64,000 nucleotides of DNA from Chitinophagales bacterium (GTDB lineage Bacteria > Bacteroidota > Bacteroidia > Chitinophagales > LD1): NCBI GenBank assembly GCA_026129525.1, contig JAHCHW010000002.1, positions 1 through 64,000 on the forward strand, written 5' to 3'. The notes below the pieces were generated by a model that saw only the letters and a program-made list of their open reading frames with translations, ran no database searches and was not told the origin of the DNA. Made by a program: the position numbers and the translations under genes. This document shows positions 1 to 9,000 of this stretch, piece after piece (the stretch's first letter is position 1; each line of letters begins with the position of its first letter).

Positions 1-31
1 GATTGTGGTGAAGTAGGGAATACAATCAAAA

Positions 32-78
32 CAACAAAACAAAAGGCGGAGGGGAATCTTCCGCCTTTTGTTTTGTTG
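32..78. terminator. Strong stem-loop, probably bidirectional terminator
   Basis: A perfect 19-base inverted repeat (32-50 against 60-78) encloses a 9-base loop. The inner stem is GC-rich (GGCGGA/TCCGCC) and the outer part is A/T-rich, giving A-tracts before and T-tracts after the stem on either strand. This is the classic shape of an intrinsic terminator. It probably ends a transcript entering from the left of the window and insulates the next gene. Confidence 0.85.
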
Positions 79-108
79 ATGAAAGGGATGCTTTGTACAT
101 TCTGCTGT

Positions 109-116
109 TATCTTTG
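109..116 (+). promoter_or_regulatory. Bacteroidota-type -7 promoter box
   Basis: TATCTTTG matches the TAnnTTTG -7 consensus of the Bacteroidota primary sigma factor. It lies 18 bases before the ATG at 135. A TTTG at 92-95 is closer than the usual -33 spacing, so only the -7 element is well supported. Confidence 0.6.
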
Positions 117-134
117 CGAACATAAATTTCTTCA

Positions 135-2165
135 ATGAAAAAAATCTACACTATTGTAGCAGTTATTTTTATTCTTTTTACAGCAAACGCAGCTACAGGC
201 GATACAACGGTAATAGTTGCACATACTCTTTCCAACCTTGCATCGCCACCGAGCAATGATGATGAATGGGTGGTGTTTCCTAATGCTCCGGTTACCTATC
301 AGCAAATAATTATGAAGTTTACACTTGGTTGTGGTACTCCCAATTGCAGCGGGTGGGATTATACGGTGAATGCATCGTTAGGAAAAAAAAGCGGAACGCT
401 TGATTCGACTATTGTGGCTATTGATACACTTACTAATGATACCACTTGGAGCTACGCTGATCATGTTGATTTTATAGAAATAGGAAGACTGATAACACCG
501 TACGGTACGTACATGGCAAACAACAGTAATGGATATAATAATAGTTGGACGCACCCGTATTACTACGATATAGCAGACTATGCTTCTCTGCTTAAAGATT
601 CAGTTAATGTACGCGTACATTATGATGGGTGGACAGATGCATTCAGTGCAAGAGTAGAATTCATTTTTATAGAGGGCACACCAACCCGAACTGTGCAAAA
701 TGTGCAAACGGTTTACAACACATACATCGGGTATCCGAATTCAGCAGGATTTGAGAGTGTAGCAGTGCCTAAGCAGTTCTATATTGACCCAAGTGTAACA
801 TCGGCAAAACTTGCCTTAATAATGACAGGGCACGGAAGCCAAGGGGAATTTGACCCATATCATTTTCACCTGAAGGTGAACAGCACAAATGTTTACAGCC
901 GCTTGTTATGGAAAGATGACTGCGGTATGAATGCCATTGCACCACAAGGAGGAACTTGGATTTTTAACCGTGCCAATTGGTGCCCCGGGGAAAAGGTTCC
1001 GGTATATGAAGTGGACATTACGCCTTATATCACGCCCGGTCAAACCGCTACCATTGATTTGGATTTTGATGATTATGTTGTTCAACAAGGTCAGGGTGCA
1101 GGATATGGAACATCGCTTCACTTAATAACCTACACCAATCAGAAGAATAACGATGTAATGTTGGAAGAAATTATTGCACCGAATGCCGATAAGCCGTACA
1201 TCCGCTTTAACCCAATTTGCACCACGCCTAAAGTAAAAATCAAAAACATGGGCAAACTGCCGCTTACCTATGCCGAAATTTCGTACTGGATAAAAGGCGG
1301 CACCAAGTGGTATTATGAGTGGACAGGTAATTTGCAGCCCTTCGAATCGGCTGTGGTTGATTTGCCTGCTTTTGACTGGTTTGCGTTAGATACCAACGAC
1401 CGGAAATTTTATGCCGAAGCCCAATGGCCCAACAATGTGCCCGATGAATATGTGCCGAACAACAAGCTCGAATCATCGTTCAACATGACTCCGGTAATGG
1501 ATTCCGTGTTTTACATTTTTTTCCGCGCGAACAATCGTCCGGAAGAAAACTGGTATGTAGTGCGAAATGAAGATGGCGACACCATTTCGTTCAAAAACAC
1601 TTTTGTGAACAATGTTCAATACCGCGATACGCTTCACCTCGTTCCCGGAAGTTATTCGTTTGATTTTTACGATTACGATGCACAGTGGGAGGGAGGCGAT
1701 GGAATTTCGTGGTGGCTTAATACGCAACAAGGCTGGGAAACTACGGGGCAACTTAATTTGCGAAAACTGAATAACACTATCATCAAAAATTTTAATGGCG
1801 ATTTTGGCAACAATGTGCATTACGAATTTACCGTAGGTTATCCGTTGGGCTTCAATACTCCTAAGAATCCCCCAACGCCACCGGTACATCCAAGCAGTAT
1901 AGAAGAGGTGCCTGTAACCTCAACCCTGCATGTTTTTCCAAATCCTGCTGACGATATTGCCGAGATAAGATTTCAGCTGAACATCCCTGCCGCTTGTACT
2001 GTTCTTTTAACCGATATGACCGGACGGGTTATTCAGCAACACCAAGCCGGAGTAACCGAATCGGGTGCATGGCGAGTTGATACAGGGGAGTTAGCCGGGG
2101 GTATTTACTTTGTAACACTGAAAGCCGGAACAACACAGTTAACGCGTAAGTTGATAGTGAAGTAA
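135..2165 (+). CDS. Secreted PNGase F-like protein with T9SS sorting domain
   Basis: 676 residues. The N-terminus (about residues 1-20) is a signal peptide. Residues about 25-350 resemble the two-domain fold of peptide-N-glycosidase F. The signs are CGTPNCSGWDY near residue 70, IGRLITPYGTY, then a TGHGSQGEFDPYHFH stretch and a WCPGEKVPVYEVDIT stretch, all typical of the PNGase F C-terminal jelly roll. A family member would remove N-glycans or act on a related amide; whether this one is catalytic cannot be told here. The last 80 residues (VFPNP at 600-604, ending in KLIVK) form a type A T9SS C-terminal domain, so the protein is expected to be exported through the outer membrane and attached to the surface or released. 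The middle (about 380-590) is unassigned. Confidence 0.8.
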   Translation: MKKIYTIVAVIFILFTANAATGDTTVIVAHTLSNLASPPSNDDEWVVFPNAPVTYQQIIMKFTLGCGTPNCSGWDYTVNASLGKKSGTLDSTIVAIDTLTNDTTWSYADHVDFIEIGRLITPYGTYMANNSNGYNNSWTHPYYYDIADYASLLKDSVNVRVHYDGWTDAFSARVEFIFIEGTPTRTVQNVQTVYNTYIGYPNSAGFESVAVPKQFYIDPSVTSAKLALIMTGHGSQGEFDPYHFHLKVNSTNVYSRLLWKDDCGMNAIAPQGGTWIFNRANWCPGEKVPVYEVDITPYITPGQTATIDLDFDDYVVQQGQGAGYGTSLHLITYTNQKNNDVMLEEIIAPNADKPYIRFNPICTTPKVKIKNMGKLPLTYAEISYWIKGGTKWYYEWTGNLQPFESAVVDLPAFDWFALDTNDRKFYAEAQWPNNVPDEYVPNNKLESSFNMTPVMDSVFYIFFRANNRPEENWYVVRNEDGDTISFKNTFVNNVQYRDTLHLVPGSYSFDFYDYDAQWEGGDGISWWLNTQQGWETTGQLNLRKLNNTIIKNFNGDFGNNVHYEFTVGYPLGFNTPKNPPTPPVHPSSIEEVPVTSTLHVFPNPADDIAEIRFQLNIPAACTVLLTDMTGRVIQQHQAGVTESGAWRVDTGELAGGIYFVTLKAGTTQLTRKLIVK

Positions 2166-2223
2166 CACGGCTTTAATTATGGAAGAATTATCACTTTTGC
2201 ATTTTCAGAAAAACTCAAAAATT

Positions 2224-2706
2224 ATGAACAATAGTAGTCTCTCTGTATTAGCACTTATGCTTGTCTTACTCGTTTCCAACCAATTAAATGCTCAGGAGCA
2301 GGAAGTAATCATTCCTTACAACACAATGGTGGTTTGTGAGCTTACCGGAACCGTAACTTTAGATGACAAACCCGGCAAAGAAGTGGAAATGAAAGTGCAA
2401 CGCGATGTAGTAGTAAACGGTAAAGTGGTAATAGCTAAAGATGCCGCGGTGTATGCTACTATCCGCGTAAACAAAAAGCCCAAGAGCAACTATTATACCG
2501 GAGAAGAAGGCACAGGAGAACTGCTTATAGATATTATTTCGGTAAAGGCAGTAGATGGCACGGTGGTAAACCTGAATAGTTGCTACTTTCAGCGCTATGC
2601 CGAAAAAAATCACAACTGGTTTGATAAGCAGCGCAGATGGGTATTGGCAGGCGGAGCGGTTAAAAACTGCCAAACCAGTGTAAAAACTACTGTAAAAGTT
2701 CCTTAG
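2224..2706 (+). CDS. Small exported protein of unknown function
   Basis: I place the start at the ATG at 2224, because it opens directly into a signal peptide (MNNSSLSVLALMLVLL, cleavage after NA in QLNAQEQ). The upstream in-frame ATG at 2179 would add 15 hydrophilic residues. The mature part is about 140 residues, rich in beta-forming residues, with no motif I recognise. It begins with an EVIIPYNTMVVCELTG stretch and has charged turns suggesting a beta-sandwich. It lies 58 bases after the PNGase F-like gene and may share its transcript. A function is not proposed. Confidence 0.6.
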   Translation: MNNSSLSVLALMLVLLVSNQLNAQEQEVIIPYNTMVVCELTGTVTLDDKPGKEVEMKVQRDVVVNGKVVIAKDAAVYATIRVNKKPKSNYYTGEEGTGELLIDIISVKAVDGTVVNLNSCYFQRYAEKNHNWFDKQRRWVLAGGAVKNCQTSVKTTVKVP

Positions 2707-2792
2707 AACTTATCCTCCTCCGGCACCTTATTTTACCGAAAACATAACCAAAAAATAATCCTCATTTTTTCGTGTTTGTAGAATACGAAAAG

Positions 2793-2800
2793 TATTTTTG
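2793..2800 (+). promoter_or_regulatory. -7 promoter box ahead of the giant T9SS gene
   Basis: TATTTTTG matches TAnnTTTG. A TTTG at 2775-2778 is a weak -33 candidate with short spacing. The rest of the 317-base gap (2707-3023) contains no recognisable gene or RNA, so a 5' leader of more than 200 bases is implied if this is the promoter. Confidence 0.5.
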
Positions 2801-3023
2801 CAACTCATTCATGCAAAGTTCTCCCTACGGCTTTGCGGATGCACATAACGAACAAGCTGTTTTTATTTTACCGGAGTATTCAAAGTTCCCTTGTGAGGGT
2901 GCTTTGGGAGATTTAATGATTGGTTAACAAAATAATGGTTGACAAATGAATTGTATCAGACTATCTCGTTCTTGGCTAAAGACCGTTTCTACAAAAAAAT
3001 TAGACTGCTCAAAAAGAAAAAGT

Positions 3024-6000
3024 ATGCTTAAATCATTTACCCCAAACGTTGTACTGGTTGCGTTCTTAGTGTTAGTAAGCTTTTATGGAAAGGCGCAAAC
3101 CGCCTATACTATGTCAAGTGGAAATTATTCCCAAGATTTTTCCAATATCTCCGGCTGGTCAAATAACTATGCTTCAGGAACAGGTGCCAGTAACTGGAGG
3201 GTTGCAACAAGTGTTGTAACATCTACGGTAGATGCTACAACTGTTTTTTCTACAGGTACAACTGGAGGCATTCAAAAAGGAACCAACAGTATGGTAGTTC
3301 TTGCAACCGGCACTAACAGTACAGCAACCGATCTTTTGCTTGACTTTACAGGTAGAACAGCCGGTACAATTTCGCTGAACTGGTCCAAAATAGTAAACAC
3401 AGCAAATGTCACACCGAGAACCTCGGATTTAAAAATTCAATACAGTACTAACAACGGTTCTTCGTTTACAGATTTAACAGGGTATACTTTTCCACGAATA
3501 ACAAATGATAATTCTTCTGAATCCGGCTCTATTTCATCCGTTTCTTTACCTTCAGCTTTAGATAACCAGTCGCAGGTTGTTATAAGGTTTTATGTTTGGA
3601 ATAATGGGCAAACTGGAGGCAGTGGAAACCGACCAAAATTTAATATTGATGACATTACAATTACTTCAACGTCTTCCGGAAGCACACCTGTAATCACCAG
3701 CAGCCTTACCTCCTCTGTTACCTACGGAGCTTCCTATACCTACAACATTACTGCTACTAACAGTCCAACTTCATACGGAGCAACCGGTTTACCTGCCGGT
3801 TTAAGCGTTAATACATCATCAGGCGCAATTACCGGAAATCCTACTGCTGCTCCGGGAGTTTATCCGGTTACTATTTCTGCCACAAATGGTAGTGGATCTG
3901 ATAGCAAAACGCTTAACATTACTATTACTGCCAAGCCGCTTACCATTACAGGCATCAGCATCAGTAATAAAACATACGATGCCACTACGGCAGCAACTAT
4001 TTCCGGAACACCCTCACTGGTAGGTGTTGTTGGAGGCGATGTAGTAAGTGTAAGTGGAGGCAGTGCCGTGTTTACAACAAAAACAGTGGGGAACGGCAAA
4101 GCTACTACGGTAAGCGGTTACACACTTAGCGGAACGCATGCTGCTAACTACAGCTTAACACAACCCAGCGGATTAACGGCAAATGTTACCGCAGCCACCT
4201 TAACTGTATCGGGTGCAGCGGCACAAAACAAACCTTATGACGGAACTACTGCCGCAACAATAACCGGCACATTGAATGGTATATTGGGTACCGATGTTGT
4301 TACCTTAAATGGAACAGGAACTTTTGCCAGCCCCAATGTGGGAACAGGAATAGCCGTTACTTCGACCAGTACGCTCAGCGGAGCTGATGCCGGCAACTAT
4401 ACTTTAACTCAACCAACGGGGTTAACTGCAAATATTACCGCTGCACCGTCTGTTTTGGCAGCATGGGATTTTAACGGATATTCTGCTTATGGGTCCTCTC
4501 CGCAAGCCGCTACCTCTACTCATTCCAATGTTACAGTAGTTGGGTTGACAAGAGGAAGTGGGGTAGGCACTACCCCTACCGCAGCTGCTAATGCGTGGGG
4601 AGGTACCGATTGGAGTACATCTTCCTCCTCGGCAACAGCTATCAGTACCAACGATTTTGTTACTTTTTCCATCACAGCTAACACCGGGTATGATGTTTCT
4701 TTATCGTCTATTAGTGCCTACAATGTTAGAAGGTCAACCGCAGGACCTACAACCGGGTTGTGGCAGTATCAAATAGGCTCCGGGTCATTTACAGATATAG
4801 GCTCCGCCATTACTTGGGGAAGTATTACTTCTGCATCTGGCAATCCGCAAACGGCTATTGATTTGTCAGGTATATCTGCTTTGCAAAACATAAGCAGCGG
4901 CACTACAGTTACTTTCCGTATTGTTAACTATAATGCATCAGGAACCGGTTCATGGTATTTGAATGATCCAAATGCTTCATCAGGAAACGATTTTGTAGTA
5001 AATGGTTTTGTTGATGTGGCTGCCCCTGCCCCAGCTATTGCTGTTACAAGTCAGGCTCACAACAGCACGTATGCTTATGGCAACAAAGTAATCAATACCA
5101 ATACCGACCAAACTTTTACAATTACCAATTCCGGTAATGCCACTTTAAACATTAGTAGTATTAACGTTGCAGGAGCAGGGTTTTCGTTGCAAGGGTCTGC
5201 GCCTACTTCGGTAGCAGCCAGTGGCTCGGCAAATTTTACAGTGCGTTTTTCACCAACAGCAGTAACATCGTACAGTGGAACCGTTACTATTAACAGTGAT
5301 GCTACTCCTAACGCGTATGTTATCAATTTAACGGGCACAGGCACTTATGCCAGCGCCAGCGATGTTGCCGAAAACAACACATCGTACTCCAGCAATATTG
5401 ATTACACCCAGTTTCAGGCAACGCCTTTGGTAGGAAACTCCGTAAGCGGAACAGTTGGGGTAATGAAGTTACAAGTGCGCGATGGAGGGTTCTCCAACAA
5501 CGATAACGATGGGCAAGGAACTACACTTACGCGCATAAAATTTACGGTGAAAGATCCGTCCAACAACAATCGTATTTCGCAAATACGCCATGCGGTGTTG
5601 GCAACTACCGGCAACAGTATTTTTGCAGTGGCAAACATTACCGGAACCGAATTGGATTTTCAGAATGTAACCGGGTGGGCGCAAACTGTTGCAGGCAGCA
5701 ATGCCAACTCTAGCGATTTTATTTTGCGTGTATCGTTTAACAGTACCGGCATTATTGATAAAACAAAATTAGTTTTTCAAGTGTCGGGTGTTGAAGCTTT
5801 AACATCAGGTTCGGGTTTTGCTGCCGCTAATGGCGGAGCGCCTGCTTCCAATGCCAGCGAGTTAAACAACATTAACCGCTTAGTGGTAACTGCCGATAGA
5901 TTAGCGTTTACTATTCAACCGCAAAACGGTGGAGTAGGCTCGGCTTTAGCTTCGTTTACCGTGGCAGCTACCGATGTTAACGAGAATGTTGATGTTGATG

Positions 6001-9000
6001 CCACCAACACATTTACATTAACCACTTCATCGGGCAGTAATTTTACATCGGGCAGTCCTTATACGTTAGCAGCAGGCATTAAAAACATTACCGATGTTGT
6101 TTACTCGGCTGCCAAAACAAACGAAACACTAACTGCTACCAACACCGGTGCAAGTCTAACGTTCAGCAACACAGCTACTTCATCGCCTTTTAATGTTTCG
6201 AATGTTGCCATCGGCACTTACCGTTCGGCATCTGCCGGAAACTGGACGAGCATTTCGTGGGAGCGCTTTACTGCCGGTGGTTGGGCAAGTTCTTCGGCAC
6301 CAACCGATGGAACAACTGATTCCATTCTTATTTATCACAACGTAACATTTAATACAACCGGCTCGTGGTCGCTAACCAAGTTAGTGGTAATGAGTTCGGG
6401 CACCTTTACACAAAGCAACACCAACGGAGTAACTTTTACCACGCTTATTCTGCGTAATGGTGGAACGTTCAACATGAACAACCTCACAACCATAAGCAGC
6501 AGTGGCGGCAAATTTGAAATGGAAGCCAATGCCACGTTTAATGCAAATTATTCTTCAAATCCGTACGCGCTTAATTTGTTTATGGGTACAGAAGAGTTTA
6601 ACCCTGCTTCCAATTTTGTTATTAAAAATGTAAGTAGTGCCAATTTTCTTACCACCGAAAGCGCTTTATCGGCATTTACACAAAGTGGTTACAGCGCGTA
6701 CTTCGGAAATCTGATAATTGATTACGGTGGCACCGGCACTTTTACGCTTATCTCCGGCACTCTTACAGGTAATCTTACACACGGTAACCTAGAGTTTAAA
6801 ACCGTGAACGGTAATATGCGGATGATTCAAAACGTTAACGTAGGAACATCCGGTTCTCCTGTTACTATTGGCGGAGACTTAATCATTAACAACACATTCG
6901 GTTCTGCCATTTCTATCAGAAATGATGCAGGTAATGCTTATTTCAGAGTTAAAGGAAATGTTGTAAACAACTCATCCAACAATTTCAGATTTTTTGCCGG
7001 AACAAATGAGACGGGCACTATAGTTTTAACGGTAGATGGTAACTTGAGCATAAACAGCGGCAATTTTTATTTCCATAGCACCAGCGGCACAGCCCCTGCA
7101 ATGACACTTAACCTTAACGGAAACCTAACGGTTGCTTCAGGTTCTGTGTTCTCAAGTTTGGTAAACGGAAGCACTGCTACCGTTAATTTCACCGGCAACG
7201 GGGTTTCAACTTCTACACCTCAAACTATTGATATAGCTACAACCGCCACCACCGAAAACCAAAATATTGCATTTGTAGTAACAAACGGAGCTTATGTTCA
7301 GCAGGTTAACCGAGATGTAGAGTTAGGAGTAAACAGTTCGCTTACCGTACAGTCGGGCGGAGTTTACGATTTCGGCTACAACGGAACAGCGGGGTACAAT
7401 CTTACAAAAACAGCCAGCGCAAGCAGCACTTCGTTTAATGTAAATGCGGGAGGAACCATTCGCATTACTTCTACCGAATCGGCAGGTGCAATACGAAGCG
7501 GCACAACCAATGGCGGCAACGTGCGTACCGATTCAAGAACGTATAATGCTTCGGCTATTTATCATTACATAGGTAAAGCCAATCAGTTTACAGGCGATGC
7601 ACTTCCAACTCCGCTTACTGGAAGTTTGATTGTTGAACTGAATGCCGATGCTCTCGAACTTTCTGTAAATACAACTTCGCGTTCAGTTAACAGCCCGGGT
7701 TCGTTAGTAATCAAGAAAGGAACATTGCTCGAAAATTCTTCTTCATCGCACATTGATGGTACGGGCACCTTGGAAATGACTGGCGGTATTTATCAAATTG
7801 CAACGGTGAATACCGGCTCTACACAGCTACCACGCATATCCGGTTCTTATACCTTAAATGGCGGAACTGTTGAGTTGAACGGTAATGCAACATCTTCTTC
7901 ATTGATTCAGAACTTAAGAGGTGCCGGAAGGGAATACTACAACCTGAAAATTTCGGGCACAGCTACGGGTGGGGGGTATAAAACCATTCAGTCGAATGCG
8001 GTAGTTAAAAATCAATTAGAGATTACCGGTAATACCATTTTTGATATCGGCTCAAACAGTTTGAGCGGCAACGGTGGTGTAAAAATGGATGGAGGACGCT
8101 TCAGAATTTCTCGCACAACAGGTATTCCTGCCTTACCCGAGTTGAACGGAACAGCAACCCCTTACAACTTAACCGGAGGTGTAATTGAACTTTACGGCTC
8201 TACTGCATCCAACCGCCACAATTTGCGCGGTACTTATGGTTCACCCTCTACATCAATGGAGTATTACGATGTTGAGATAAATGCCGATGCTGCCAACGAA
8301 GCTAACGGCAACGCGGGTACCACTGCAAGTTTTAAACTCAAAAACAGTTTGGTGGTAAATGCTCCGGCAATTCTTCGTTTAGACCGAACCGATATTGTAA
8401 CCAACGCTACAGGTTTTACAGCATCATTTACTGTTGCAAGCGGAGCGGGACTGTTTTACGGAAACGAAAACGGCATTACTGCTTCCGGGGCAAGCGGCAA
8501 TATGCAGGTTGCTAACCGAACATTTAATACCGGCACTTATGGTTTTGTGAGTACGGCAGCAAACATGGTTACAGGCAGCGGTTTGCCTGCAACGGTTAAC
8601 AAACTCTTTTTGTTGAAGAGCAATGCTGCCGACCAAGTTTCTTTAACCAACTCAGTTACGGTTAACAATGCTGTTGGATTTACAAACGGAATTCTCACGC
8701 TTGGCACACGCACGTTAACCTTTGGTTCTTCAGCAACATCAAGCGGAGCTTCGGTTAATTCGTTTATTGCTACCGATGGCTCCGGTCAGGTTAAAAAAGA
8801 TATTGATGCAGGAGCATCATCATTTACTTTCCCTGTTGGCGATGTGGCCGGCACAACGGAGTTTTCACCGGCAACTATTTCGTTTACGAGCAATGCAGTT
8901 GCGGGAACGCTTGGAATAAAAGTTACCGATGCCGTTCATCCTAACATAGGCAGCTCAACTAATTACATTAGCCGTTATTGGTCATTCACTAATACAGGGC

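Noticed and set aside
2946..3023. Longer start for the giant cargo gene
   Set aside because: It adds basic residues ahead of a clean signal peptide; the inner start at 3024 is a better fit.
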